64,000 nucleotides of DNA from Dastarcus helophoroides. Its lineage: Eukaryota > Arthropoda > Insecta > Coleoptera > Bothrideridae. The stretch is taken from NCBI GenBank assembly GCA_028583605.1, contig CM053328.1:13381086-13445085 (forward strand). The letters run 5' to 3'. How positions within the stretch are numbered: position 1 is the first letter of the stretch; every line of letters begins with the position of its first letter. Shown piece after piece: positions 11,090-23,427 of this stretch. The notes beneath the pieces are model-generated. The model was given only the letters and a program-made list of their open reading frames with translations. It made no database searches and was not told the origin of the DNA. The position numbers were made by a program, and so were the translations under genes.

Positions 11090-13400
11090 TTTCAAAACAT
11101 TTTTTTAATTACGTCTTTATAATACTGACAAAAAAAATAATTCCTGTAAAATATTTTATAGATTGAGTTGAACATTTCGATTTTTATAATACATAATCGG
11201 AATTTTGAAAAATTTTCATTTATTCTTCTTTTTCTGAACTCCTCGACTTTTCTTTGAATTTTTTAACATTTCAACCCTTTTCAAAATTGCCACTTTCTTT
11301 AAAAATTTTAACTTACTGAAATCCTTGATCTTTTTAAAAATTTTGACTTTATAAAAAAATTCATTCCGCTTTTTTGAAGAACTCGAATTTAAAAAAACGA
11401 TTTTTTAGAACATTTCCACGTGTATATAGTTTTTTTATTAAAAATTTCTACTTTTTTGAAACATTTAAATTTTTTTTTTAAATTTACACTTTGATTAAAC
11501 CTCTTTCAAAATATAAGATTTTTTTGAAAATTTCATTTTATTTATTTTAAACATTTTGACTTTTTCTCCAAAGTTTTCATTTTATTTTTAAAAAATTCGA
11601 GTTATTTTTCAAATTTTGTATTTTGTCTTAAAATTTCGACATTTTTGTAACTTGAAAACTCTGTGAAAATTTCAATTTTTTTCAAAAGGTAAACTTTTTA
11701 AAAATAATTCTGCTTGTCCTAGCAATGATGACTTTCTGAACATTGTTTTTACTCGTTTCTGAAGAATTCGATTTTTATTAAAATTACGACTTTTGTTTTA
11801 AAATATGAACTTCTTGAAAAATATTTTTTTTAAAATTTCGACATTTAGAATGTCCATTATTTCTAAAATTTGATTTTTTTCGATTTTAAATTTTTGCCAA
11901 ATTTTGATCTTTGATTTATGAAAATTTTCACTTTTTCAACGTCCCATTTTTACGAACATTTCGGCATTTTCTCAAAATTTTGGCTTCCGATTTTCAAATT
12001 TTTTTTTCGAAATTTTGACCTTTTTTGTTAATTTAACTTAAAAAAGATCGACATTTAAACATTTACATTAAGAATTTTGATATTTTTGGCATATTTTGTT
12101 TCTCTCGAAAATTTATTTTTGCAATTTTTGACTTTAAAAAATTCTACTTGTAATAATTTCGACTTTCTTATACATTAATTCTTTTGAAAATGTTGGTTTT
12201 TTTTTAAATGTCGGCCTTTTTACAATTTCAACGCTTTCCAAATTGCATCTTGTTCTAAAAATTTTTGACTGTTTGAATCTTTCAGCATTTCATCAAAATA
12301 GTTGCTTTTAATCTCCACTTTTTTCAAAATTTCTGTTCTTTTGAATTTTAACTTATTTTAATTTTTTTTTATTATAATTCCGACCTTTTTAAATGTATGA
12401 TTTTACTTTCTTCGAATTTTTAACTTGCTTTAAAAAGTAGACATTAATTTTTTGAAAATTTTTAATGCTGATATTTTTTTCAAAAGTGCTTGTTTAAGTC
12501 CACAGAAACTAAAAAATAAAGATTTAAATTTGGAGTTTTGATTAGAATCAAAATGTTAGAGTCACAATGAAAAAGATGAAATTCCAGGTTTCCAGGCTCG
12601 TATTTTGAAATTTGCCTCGACTTTTTTATTTAAAATGAAAATTTTGAAAAAGGTAATGAAAAATTATGGAAAGGAACCCAATTATAATTTTTGATTTTTA
12701 GATTTAAGAAAAAGTCCAAATTTCTATTTTGAAGTCGTTTAAAAAATTCTTCATTTTCAATAAAAGTTTGTAAATAATCATTGTCAATGTTGAAAAAAAT
12801 TTGGGCCAAAATTGATTTTAGGGAAAAAATGAATTTGAATTTAGACCAAAAGTCCCTTCCTCCTAAAAAAACAAATAAACGTTTACGTTGGAAAAATAAA
12901 AGGACAATTATCTTTAATTAACAAAAAATCTAAAAATAATCCTACGATTTCTAATATCAAAATAAAAAAAAGCAATAATCTAAGTTGGGTATTTTTTGAG
13001 CAGCTTTACCATTTCATGTTTCCTTTTAATAGTTTGACCAACATTCTACATTTGTTCTTGAAATTTTACTTTGAAAATTAAAATATGTAGCAACATTTTA
13101 ACCGAAAGTTTAGGAAAAAAATTCTTTCTTTTAAGGTTGAGTGTTTAGAATAATCTTAAAAATTAAATGTATTTGAAAAAGTTTCAAAAAAATATCGAAA
13201 TTTTAAGGGAAACTCAGTATGGGGAAAAAGTTTCATTTGAAGACAAAAGAAAAATAACTTTAAAACTTTAATTCGGGATTTTCACGAAAAATGTTTGAAT
13301 CATATTTTGAAAGAAAATTAAATAATCGTAGAAAGAAAAGACGAGATTTTGACTTCTAACTTCAAAATGTGGTCGACATTTTAGAAGAAAACGACGACTT
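11090..13400 (+). mobile_element. T-rich element copy B
   Basis: From about 11705 to 13160 this is colinear with 18965-20350. Shared landmarks include GACTTTCTGAACATTGTTTT versus GACTTTCTGGGCATTGTTTT, AACTTAAAAAAGATCGACAT in both, and TAAAAGGACAATT in both. Its far end (13170-13400) is colinear with 10740-10915. The terminal block seen at 11009 and 20413 is missing. The colinearity shows the T-rich sequence is a dispersed element, not independent local slippage. Confidence 0.6.
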
Positions 13401-13419
13401 TTAAATTTAAGCGCCTTGA

Positions 13420-13600
13420 TCTTGTGAACACACCCCTAATTGAAGCTTTGGACGAGAATTTGGATTAGACGGAATATTCGTAGGAGTCTGTGATCCATGG
13501 AGTTTGTTAGCATAACAGCGGCTAAACAAATTGCTGGTATGATCGCCGATGATGCAGTAATGCGAAACCTGGTCCGGTGTTATCGAAAAATTGTGAAATT
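13420..13600 (+). pseudogene. unidentified coding remnant, frameshifted
   Basis: One frame reads FGREFGLDGIFVGVCDPWSL. After a shift near 13508 another frame reads SITAAKQIAGMIADDAVMRN followed by LVRCYRKIV. The composition is protein-like and stands out from the flanking AT repeat. The second half recurs at 5815-5863 on the opposite strand, so it belongs to a repeated sequence. I do not recognise the family. It may be a transposase or a retrocopy fragment. Confidence 0.35.
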
Positions 13601-14001
13601 TCTTATATCTGTGGCTTTTTAATCGTTAATAAAGTTTAATAGTAATGAATATTAAAGAATTCCACGAAGTAAGGGTTGGAAATGTCAATTATGTGATATA
13701 AATTTTGTAAGTCGACATTTTACCCAAAAAATCACTTTCAGGTTTAATTAAAGTACACAATTTTGACTAGAAAATCAATATTATTTAAAAAAGCTTCTGT
13801 CTATAAGTAAAAAATATCTTAGAATTTAGTGTTTATTATTGAATTTTTAACGTTGAATTTAATGAAAATTTTTTAAAGATTTCTCGAAATTTTGACTTTT
13901 TTATCAAATCTTTCACTTTGAACTCAAGTTTTGTATTTTGAAAAAAAATCGAAGCTCGAGAGAAAATCAAAAATATATAGTCATGCAACGTTTTTCTCTA
14001 G

Positions 14002-14084
14002 AAAAACTATCACATGCGGACGGCAGCTCTTCGTCGGTGAGCACACTGGGTCGGAGTCCTTTGGAGAGCTCGGGAATCTGGTAA
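14002..14084 (+). CDS. candidate host exon (possibly terminal), function unknown
   Basis: A pyrimidine-rich acceptor (TTTTTCTCTAG, AG at 14000-14001) precedes a GC-balanced segment. With two leading bases completing a codon, it reads KLSHADG then SSSSVSTLGRSPLESSGIW and stops at TAA 14082-14084. Ser-rich, low-AT coding in a sea of T-rich DNA suggests a real exon, possibly a C-terminus. Alternatively GTAACT at 14081 is a splice donor and the exon is internal; a second frame is also open. AATAAA-like words follow near 14156 and 14207. I do not recognise the protein. Confidence 0.3.
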
Positions 14085-14089
14085 CTAAT

Positions 14090-16216
14090 GTAATCGATTA
14101 TTAATCGGGGAGTTTGATGTTAACTTTAAATTTTAGGTGAACGGATCTAAATAAGAAATAAAGGGCGCCAGGTAATTTCGTTCGCCGTTACCTAAAAATA
14201 TTTTAAATAAACTTGTATTCAGTTAACCAGTAAAGATGCAAAGTAATGAAGAAATAAATAATCAACAGCCTAACAAAATTCTTTCCAGTGAACTAGTAAC
14301 AATTGGGGAATTTAAAAGAAAAAAGAGACAAAAAAAACCAAAACGAATGTATCTTAACAACAAATTTTCTTAACCCACTCTTAGAACGTGCAAAATTAGA
14401 GAAAGAAGCAGATCGTGAAAAAAAAAATTAAAAATCCTAGTAGGTCGCTAAGGATTTAAAAACTTAAAAAATTAAAAAGTATAAAGCTAAAAGGTAATCT
14501 AAACGCTCATTCAATCAGTACCGATATACAGAGTGTTTAAGTCGTAATCAACTTTAAAAGAAGATAGAGAAAAATGAATATCACACTAATAAGTAATTTT
14601 TTTCAAGGATTTTGAGCTAAAGAAAATTATTTTAAATGACGTCAGACTGCCAAGCGGCTTCGATATCGTTAAATATAATGCGACAGCTGCGCCATAAATT
14701 GTAATCGGGAATTGTGAGCAACAAAACACTGTTGAAACCTGAAAGAAGAAAACATCTATTTTTTTTTCAAGACTAGTGAGAATATTTCATTATCATTAAA
14801 AACAGAAAAATAACTTTTAAAAAATAAAGAGTTTGATATTATTTGGTGGTTTTAATTTAATTATCTTTTAGCATGAATTGTCCGTGACAGTTTACATGTA
14901 ATAAGGTACACAAATCTCCTAATTACCGTCCGACTGTCAGAGGTGTCATGTGTCGGACACGCCGGTTATTGAAATAGAAGGACGACGTGACAGAAGTCCG
15001 TGTGCGATTGCGAGTGGTTTTTGTACCAATGGTTAATTGCTGCCGTCGGCCAGGGCCCCAACAATGGCGATATACGTGCTCTTAGGCTTAACTTTATATG
15101 GAAACGCACCTTTCAGCTTCTAAAGCCTTTGGTTATTACAGCTGAAGACTTGAGTGGTGAGAATCTGATATTGCAATTCCGTAAACACGACGCGAAGTTC
15201 ATTATACTTATGTTAATCGGTTTTAAATCAAAGAACGACAAAAGGATGATATGAAGAGTTAGGGAATTTGGTGAGCCAAGTAGTAGTGAGAACAACAATA
15301 TGCATTATTAAATTGTCTAACTGTTTCGAGCTAGTTACGATTAATTCGTTAGATAAAAATGTAATATCTGGGGAGTCATTAGAGCTTCTAACACAATTAA
15401 AAAGGGCCGAACGTTCTACACCATATCATGAAGTGTAACGGAGTGTCTATCCACCTGAGTGTGTGTATAAAGTGTAACTTCTCGTCATCAACAGGTTGTT
15501 AGAGAGCAGAGGCGTGCCGTTAGCCACAAAACGACGCTTTGTGTCATTCAATCGTCAAATTAATCCATTGAGAGCGTATCTCGGCAGCTGCACTTTACTT
15601 CTCGCTTGCTAAAGTAGGAAACAAATCGTTATTACAACACTAACAAATTTCACGAAATTGTTCTTGGGTGACTATACAATAAAGCGCGGGGTGATCTATA
15701 TTTATTCGCTTAAATAAAACTATTCAAATAGGAATTCTACTAAGTTCCCATCGACGAAAACTACTTTAGAGACGTATGTTTACGTCATTTTATACTCAAA
15801 AAAAAGTCATCTATTAGGACAGATTCTGTAGTTTTTCTATGGTGCCAGTTCACCGGCAATAATTGAACCTAAAAGTTTTTGAAAGATTATATCTTTGCTA
15901 TGTAAGCGAGATGTAAGCACCAGTCCAACACCACTACTAGATTTTTAGCATACACTGTATGCTTGGATACAATATACCATCAACTTATACCGGTATGTCC
16001 AGAGGCATCTTTTGATGTAGTACGCGATGCAAAAGCCCAGATGTTTATGTTATAACCTGCTTTCGGAAGTAACGAATGAATTCTATAAAACCGCGAAAAA
16101 ACATATTTAAAAAAATGCTCGAAGAGTTCCATTTTTATTTCTAAATTGCCACTTAAGCATGTCTTTGTTAACCCCCCACTCCTTAACCACTAAGAGCTAA
16201 CAACCCCAACTTTAAA
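14090..16216. other. apparently single-copy DNA, no gene supported
   Basis: The composition is mixed. Open frames at about 15000-15298 occur on both strands and neither resembles a known protein. An isolated CAGAGGCGTGCC near 15508 resembles a hAT terminus but has no partner. The stretch could contain exons or regulatory DNA of a host gene; nothing specific can be supported. Confidence 0.4.
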
Positions 16217-16227
16217 AATTCAAAAGC
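16217..16227. repeat. target-site duplication, 3' side of Jockey-type element
   Basis: The 11-mer AATTCAAAAGC abuts the poly-T (poly-A on the element's strand) and recurs exactly at 18386-18396. Confidence 0.85.
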
Positions 16228-18385
16228 TTTTTTTTTTGTTAAAGTAGGGGAAAATGCTGTACGCACATCTGGGAAGATAACCCAGATAGTGTCGGACTTC
16301 CGCTCAAACTACGGGTACCGACTAAAAACCCCTGCTTCTTCGGGCCGGGCCCTTGGCCCCCAATTCCCTCCGTCGGAACAGTACAATAGTGCTGGAGCAC
16401 TGTTGTAAGCTGTTTTGCCTGAAACATAAGAACAAACAAAACAGAAAATTTTTGAAATGAAAGTCTTAGCCTAGAGGACCATCCTTGGTCTTCTAATCCT
16501 GGTTGGGATGTTTGGATCGTAATCTACTGCCTGTCGAACTAGTTCGTTGGGATGCGTTTCCGCTCTCACCATCGCCCTGGAATTAATTTCCCTAAGAAAT
16601 TCTCTTGCCAAAGGTAGTTCAGCTTCTCTGTGGAGCTGATTGTTTCTTACAAACCATGGAGCGTCCATGGCTTGTCTTAGAAAGACGTTCTGGAACATCT
16701 GGAGTTTCTTCATCTGATTATCCGTCGCCTGTGACCAAGCTACAGATGCGTAGGTCATCGCTGGTCTTATGATTGATTTGTACAGTAACACTTTAAGTCC
16801 AATGGACAGGTTACTATTTCTACCAATCATCGCTTGCAGCAGTCCCTTCAGCATTTTAGCTTTGGACACTGCATAATCGATGTGTGCCTGGAATGTTAGT
16901 CTTTTGTCTAGAATGACACCTAGATACTTTGCCTGAAGTCTCCAGTCGACGTTTTGCCCATTTACATGTCCATATAGTTGGAGTCTTTTTCGAGTGAAAA
17001 AGACTGCTTGGGTCTTGTCTGCGTTGACTTGGATTCTCCATTGGCCGAAGTAATCTACTAGACTGTCTGTTGCCTCCTGAAGTCGTCTGGTGACCACCTC
17101 TGGACTGAAAGAGTACGCCACTAAAGCTGTGTCGTCTGCGTAAGTTACCAATAAGGTGTTGTCGATTGTTGGATTGGTTCTCGGAATGTCTGCTGTGAAC
17201 AGAGAATACAGCAGAGGTGACAAGGCAGAGCCCTGAGGCACCCCATACTGTAGCCTAAACTGGTTTGCTAGTTCCTGTCCCACCTTTGCTCTGAATGAGC
17301 GCTGGTCCAGGAACGAGCTTACCATTTGAACCATTGTTAGAGGTATTCCAAACTGGTGCATCTTGTAGACCAATCCTTGGTGCCAAACTGTGTCAAATGC
17401 CTTGGAGATATCGAAAAAAATAGCTCCCACTACCTGGTTCCAGTTCATGCGTTGAGTGATTGTTTCAACCACTCTCAGCAGTTGGTCTGAAGTAGAGTGC
17501 ATAGGTTGGAACCCAAATTGTTCCTTAGGAATTATGTCGCGATCGCTGATGATATTCTGCAGACGTTTTCTTAAAATTCTTTTCGCCACCTTACCCAAAT
17601 TGGATAAGAGGCTGATTGGCCTGTAATTTTGGGAAAATTTCCCATCCTTACCTGGCTTAGGAATGAAGATAACGTTTGCAGTTTTCCATCTTGTTGTAAA
17701 ATACCGGAATTTAAACATGGAATTGACTATTGCTCTAAAGTATTTGACAGCTTGGTCCGGAAGAGCCTTTAGAGCTTGGTTTGGAATGCCATCTGGACCT
17801 GGAGACTTTTTGACATTTAGCTTGCGCAGAAAGCTTTGGATTTCCTCCTCGTTAGTCGGTGGGATGACGTCGTCTTCTTCTGGCACTTCCTCCTGAAGAA
17901 TTTGAACCTCTTCTTCCACCTCATCTACAAAGTCTAAGTCCACTTCTTCAAGTGTGGCCTGACAGTGTCGTTCAAAGGTCTCAGCAAAAGCTGCGGCCTT
18001 TTCCTGATCTGATTAAGCCATTCCTTGAGGTCCGTGTATCGGAGGGAAAGGTTTCCTAACTCCTCTTAGAGCTTTGGCTGTGCGCCAGAGATCTGATGAA
18101 ATTTCGAGGTTGCAACTTCTTAGGTGTTCCTGAAATTTAGAAGTTTTTTGCTCTCTGAGTTCATACCTGAGCTCGTGGATGAGCCTGTTGACTTCCGCCT
18201 TATCTGCTTGCAGATTGGTCCGTCTTGCTCTCTTCCTGGCACGATTTTTCCTTCTAATCAGCTCCACCAAGTGATTTGACAGTGGTTCCCTTCCTTCTAT
18301 ACGCCGGAAAGTTTTGGTCGCTGCCAGAATTGAATCTGTTATGGTGATTTCCAGTCTTTCCACCGCTGCGTTGATGTCATCGTTT
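16228..18385 (-). mobile_element. 5'-truncated Jockey-type non-LTR retrotransposon
   Basis: On the minus strand the element starts at 18385 inside the segment linking endonuclease and RT. It carries the complete RT and C-terminus, a ~240-bp 3' region with a conserved GC-rich block (about 16290-16400), and ends in an interrupted poly-A at 16228-16239. Exact 11-bp duplications AATTCAAAAGC flank it at 16217-16227 and 18386-18396. This is a textbook target-primed insertion. With only one stop in about 640 codons, it is one of the youngest insertions in the window. Confidence 0.92.
16471..18384 (-). pseudogene. Jockey-clade ORF2 (reverse transcriptase), one in-frame stop
   Basis: One frame covers the whole span, interrupted only by a TAA at 18013-18015. 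The upstream part (MERLEITITDSILAATKTF at the start of the region after 18363) is the linker after the missing endonuclease. The downstream part, numbered from Met at 17943, has SPGPDGIPN (about 47-55), YRPISLL (107-113), motif A FFDISKAFD (176-184), GVPQGSALSP (234-243), catalytic YADD (268-271) and the thumb KYLGVILDKRLTF. It ends naturally in PRMVL. All catalytic aspartates are present. RT would copy the element's RNA at a nicked chromosomal site. The 5' truncation and the stop make this copy non-functional. Codon use is far less AT-biased than the surrounding DNA, as expected for a recent insertion. Confidence 0.92.
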
Positions 18386-18396
18386 AATTCAAAAGC
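18386..18396. repeat. target-site duplication, 5' side of Jockey-type element
   Basis: AATTCAAAAGC is an exact copy of 16217-16227. Confidence 0.85.
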
Positions 18397-18940
18397 AAAG
18401 TACTCCTTGCGATATATTAATAGATCTTTTTATATGGGATGCAAAAAAAGTTTATTTCAGCAATCTCAGCATACCGATATAAGTCTACCGTGGATACAAT
18501 AATGTAATTCTTCTTAAAGCTGCTTTGCAGTAGATTTTCTGAACCGACAACACTGCACCATACTTATGCGACACCTATCCGGATAAATCAAATACTTTCT
18601 GGATCTCTGATCCCCAAGACTCGATTAGTATAGCCGCTATGTTGCCATTACTTCAATATATTTCCCTAACATGCGGAATAAAGCATCGACATCCTGTAGG
18701 GATGTGTAAATTCAAACTGATATTACGCAAGAACGGTTACGGCTTGAAATCCTTAATATTTTACTATTTCGTTCCTAATATTTTCCTACATAATATATTA
18801 CTTTTTTATTAAAATCTGTAGAAATAAAAATCTCTTAGAAAACATTCTTTTACCTAACATGCTTATACCTTACATGTTAAATATGGTAAGTTTGACATTG
18901 AATATCTCGAACCGGACTGATTAAAATTAAAAGATCAAAA
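18397..18940. other. flank of the Jockey insertion, no gene seen
   Basis: Mixed-composition DNA continuing the pre-insertion sequence of 14.1-16.2 kb. Nothing recognisable. Confidence 0.4.
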
Positions 18941-20413
18941 TTTCGACAAAAAAGTGCACTTTTTTAAAATAGTTTCTTTTTTTTTCTACAAATTATGACT
19001 TTCTGGGCATTGTTTTTACTTGTTTCTGAAGAATTCTATTTTTATGAAAATTACGACTTTTTTTTAAATCATCTACTTTCTGAAAACAAATTTTTTGAAA
19101 ATTTCGACATTCCAAAATTCCTATTATTTCTGAATTTTGATTATTTTCTCGAAATGTTGATGTCTGATTTTTGATCGATTTATTACAAAAATTCGACATT
19201 TAAAAATTTTCACTTTTTGATGTTCCCATTTTTATCAATATTTCGGAATTTTCTTAAAATTTTGACTTTAGATTTTTTGCTTTTTCTCGAAGTTTTGACT
19301 TATTTTGAATATTTAACTTAAAAAAGATCGACATTTAAAAATCTAGACTAAGAATTTTAACATTTTTGGCACAAAAACATCGACTTGCATTAATTTCGGC
19401 TTTTTTGGGCATTGTTAATTTTTTTTTGAAATTTCAGGTTTTTTGAAAATGTCGAGTCCTTCAGAATTTCAACATTTCCTATATTACAACCATTTTAGAA
19501 AAGTTCGACATTTCAAAATATTTACTTTTTTTTCGAGAATTTCCCCTATTTTCAACATTTTTACTTTTTTCAAAATTTTAACTTATTTTACAATTTTTTT
19601 ACCAAAATTTTGACTTTTTTATAAGTGTGATACCATTTTATTTCGAAATTTTGACTTCCTGTAAAACTAGATATAAATTTTTTGAAAATTTCAAATTTTT
19701 AAATGTTTCTTAAAATTGTTGGTTTAAGCTGACATAAAGTAAAAACTAAAGATTTAATTTTGGAGTTTTGATGAGAGCTGAAATATCAGTCACAATAAAA
19801 AAGCTAAATGTCCAGGTTTAAATTCGTATTTTGAAATTTATATCGATTTTTTTATTTAAAATGGAAATTTTAAGAAGAATGATGAACAGTTTTAGAAAGA
19901 AACCCAGTTATAATTTTTGATTTCTAAATTTTACGAAAAAAGTCCAAATTTTAATTTTAAAATCGATATCTTAAGCCTTAAAAACTTTCAATTTTTATTA
20001 AAAGTTTGTAAGTATTCAGTGACAATGTTGAAAAAAATTTCCTCTAAAATTGACTTTAGGAAAAAACCAGTTTGAATCTAGACCACACGTATAAAAAAAC
20101 AAATAAATGTTTGTGTTTAAAAAAATAGAAATAAAAGGACAATTTAGATTTAATTAACAAAATTTCTGAAAAAAACAAACATAAAAAATTGAAAGTTTAA
20201 ATTGACGATCTTTTGAATAGCTGTACCCTTTCATGTTTCTTCTTAAAACCGACATTTTACATTTTTTCTTAAAATTTTGACCTTAAAATTTTAAATATGT
20301 AGCAAGATTTAACCGAAAATTTGAGAAAGAATTCTCTATTTTAACGTCATCTGTTTAGAATATATAAGAATAAAAATAACTAGACAAAATAATTTGGAAA
20401 ACGCTGGTCTGCC
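18941..20413 (+). mobile_element. T-rich hAT-like element copy C (right end present)
   Basis: Colinear with copy B (11705-13160) across about 1.4 kb despite substantial divergence. It ends in AATTTGGAAAACGCTG at 20413, equivalent to the end of copy A at 11009. No coding capacity. The interior is the 15-20-bp T-rich degenerate unit, changing to A-rich unique text at about 19740-20350. Confidence 0.6.
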
Positions 20414-20460
20414 ACTCTGTGTCCTAGTAAAGAACGCCATTATCCCAATATGCGAACCAG
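20405..20460 (-). mobile_element. 3' fragment of the non-LTR family seen at 9810
   Basis: The reverse complement (ATAATGGCGTTCTTTACTAG and the following GACACAGAGT) matches 10035-10068 almost exactly. It abuts the end of T-rich copy C. Confidence 0.5.
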
Positions 20461-21769
20461 TACGGTCTTTTAATTTTGCAGGTCTGACGTAAATTTAAAA
20501 AAATCCTATAACAAGCTGTTGAGTGAACTATCTTAAGTACGTTTCCCAAATATTACTCTTATTTCTTTATGCATCCGAATTGAAACAAAGTTGCTTGATG
20601 TAGAAGAGGATTTGCATTACAAATGAGCCATCAATAAAGAAAATGCTCTTTACAATTAAATCTACAATTTATTTGCTACTGCCAAGCAACTTTAAGGTGA
20701 AACAGATAAAATTCCCGTTGTAAGTTCAAGTTGCACCTCCGAGTACGCTTTTAACAAAGTGTAACTAATGCAAGATCGTTACGTGTGTGGATAATTGATA
20801 TACGTACTTCCACACATTAAAATCCCCTTAGATACGCAATTATCTATGAATTACGATTGCAATTCAACAGAACCAAGAGCATTGTTTTCTTTGCTTCGAA
20901 ACAAAAGATGTATTAAATATGCAATTATAACATATTAACGATTACTTTAATTTGCAATAAGTTGAATCATTTCCTGTGAATCTTGCGTTTTAAAAAAAGA
21001 AGTTAAAATGTGCACTTTCTTTGTTAGTGATATTTACAACCTTCGAGTATTATATGCTTTTAATTGGCTGATGACGGTATATGATATTAAAATAAATTGA
21101 AGTGTGAAAAAATCACCTTGGCAGATCTCATTGGCTGGGATAATTACCAGTTTGTGGTTTTAGTAAATCGAGAAACATTGCAACGTAGTCAAACTGTTAT
21201 TTATATGCGCTACTGTTCTCATTGAATCCAGGAAAAAATCTTATTTCCAGATGATATATTTCAACTGAGTCCACGAGTCATCAGTTTTCGATAGAGATGT
21301 TGATTCGAAGCGTACCTATATTTCCAAAAATATTTTTTTGGATCATTAATACAAACTTTAATAGCAAGAAATGTCATTAAACGAATAATAATGATTCAAA
21401 TTGTGGAATTCTTATTATTCGTTTCGTTTTGTTTCTTTATCTTATTCAAATGTATAATAACAATTACACAAGTAGAATGAAGGTAATATTAATTCTATAG
21501 TATGAAATTAAAATAATAATAATAACAAAAAGAACAATTTTATGGTAAATCAAATTTTTAGTTTTCCCTGAAATTTCATTTCGAGAAAAAAATGGAAATT
21601 TCGTTATAATCAAAGTCAAAATCTCTATCTTTTTTTCATATAAGGTAATAAAAATAGGTCATTCCTTTTAAAATTTTTTAGTAATTTTTGGATTTACAAA
21701 CCTCGATCACTTTGTATAAGTAAAAATATAAGACAACATATTTATGTTTATGGAAACTAAAAGACTATG
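20461..21769. other. apparently single-copy DNA, no gene supported
   Basis: Ordinary composition with a small AAT run near 21522 and repeated TTATTATTCGTTT-like words at 21360-21430. No element ends or convincing coding. Confidence 0.4.
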
Positions 21770-22057
21770 AATGATTGTTTTTGTTGCAAACTGGTCAATA
21801 CTACACCATACTGAGTGTTTGCAAATGACTTCACCAGAGTCCTGTCACCGGATTTATGATCCTCTATTAGAAAAATGACCCATCAAAACCCCCATAAACG
21901 CTACCTTATTTGGCTTTATTTTTATAGGGCTATCCAAATATGTAAAAATATACAAAGTGTTCTATTAAAAAAAAAGTAAGTTTATATCAGCACCCTGCAT
22001 ATGATTGGTACAATAAAATGAAAATAATTTAAAGATGTGCTCCCTATAGATGTACGC
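21770..22057 (-). mobile_element. hAT-like terminal fragment, copy of 54439-54720
   Basis: On the minus strand it begins CAGTGGCGTACATCTATAGG, a hAT-like terminus at about 22057. It then shares long blocks with 54439-54720, for example CATTTTATTGTACCAATCAT and the CCCATCAAAACCCCCATAAA region in reverse. The two copies lie in opposite orientation about 33 kb apart. Confidence 0.6.
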
Positions 22058-23425
22058 CACTGGGCAAAATTTCATTTTGTTGTCTTCTCAGGCTTAGGAG
22101 CTATTCTCTGTCCAGGCACTAATGACGGACCTGTATATTTTCACACGACATCTATGACCAGGATTCATTTTGTAATTAAACTAGAAATGTTCAAGCTTTT
22201 TAAGTTAGTTTAAATTTCAAACGTCTAGAAAAATCAAAACAGAAAACGAGGTTTATATTAAAAAAAACCTAGATTTAAGTTTAAAATCGAATTTAGAAAA
22301 AAAATAACAATTTCCAAATTTTGAAAAAAGTTCAAATTAAAAAAAAGAATTCAGTTGCAAAATTCCGACTTTTGATAAACTTGTTAAGTTACGAGGAAAG
22401 TTCCAAGAAAAAATTCTAATAATCGAGTTTAAGGTAAAAATGTTCTGAATAATTTTTATAATTTTAAAAAAATAAATTTCGAGGTGTTTTTTTTAAATTT
22501 TGACTACTTTCTTAAAATTGAGTTGCAATATGATTTTTTTTAATTTCAAGTTAAATTCCATATTTGAAGCAAATAATTTAAATTTAGAAAAAGCAATTGA
22601 ATGGTTTCGAGAAGAAGCCTGACTTTTATTGATATATCGAAGCTTTGGAAAAACAAACAAAAAGCACAAATAAAAATGTTTTTAAGAATTCTAAACTTCT
22701 GACTTCTGAGGTCTCTTAAACATTCGAATTTACATATTAACACCTAAATATCCAGAATAAAAGTTTCGAGTTTGAAGCCGAACCTATAGAAAAAAAACAT
22801 CAAATTGCTTGAATGAGCAATTTTAAGAAAAATGTCAAGTCAAATCTCGTAACAAAAACTTTATTAACATTTTAAATTTTTCTACACATTTTGAAGATTT
22901 GATGAAATTTGAAAAAGAAATTTCGAGAATATTTTTAAAAGTTTATTGTTTTTATGATATCAAGTTCAAACTTTTTTATTTTTTAAGAAAAAACAGTTTA
23001 AAATTTGGGATAAATAGGTCATAATTTTTTGAAATACTTCAAATTTTGATTGCAAGTGTGAAGTGAAAAGTGTATTTAAAAAACATGTCTTAAAACCTTA
23101 ACCTTAATAATGATCTAGAAGATTTGAATTCTAGGCAAAAGGTGAAAATTTCTAATTCTATCAAAATTTGGAGGTTCCAAATTAATAAATATTTATAATA
23201 AATATAAAATTTTTCTTTACAAGAATTAGATTCTTCTTTTAAAATGTTGCCATTAAAGTCAAAATTTCATAAGTAATTAAGGTCGAAATTTTCTGATTAA
23301 CGCAAAAATTTTTTTTTGAGGTTTTGTACCTTAAAAGAAAAAATGGAAGCTTTATAATCTTACTTTCGTGTTCCTTCTTTCGAACGTTCGTCCGTGTGTG
23401 AGAAAAATATTTTCCTTGTAAAATA
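22058..23425. other. AT-rich non-coding DNA
   Basis: Mixed sequence to about 22200, then A-rich degenerate texture to 23350. No gene or element end was recognised. Confidence 0.45.
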
Positions 23426-23427
23426 TA

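Noticed and set aside
15000..15298. Open frames on both strands in single-copy DNA
   Set aside because: Neither product resembles a known protein and the frames shadow each other; kept only as part of the unannotated stretch.
15508..15530. CAGAGGCGTGCC as a hAT terminus
   Set aside because: No inverted partner or target duplication found.
17663..17896. Plus-strand open frame opposite the reverse transcriptase
   Set aside because: Antisense shadow of the Jockey-type ORF. Likewise 16856-17041 in another minus frame.
21067..21095. CTGATGA as a hammerhead core
   Set aside because: No downstream GAAA with a pairing stem II or stem III.
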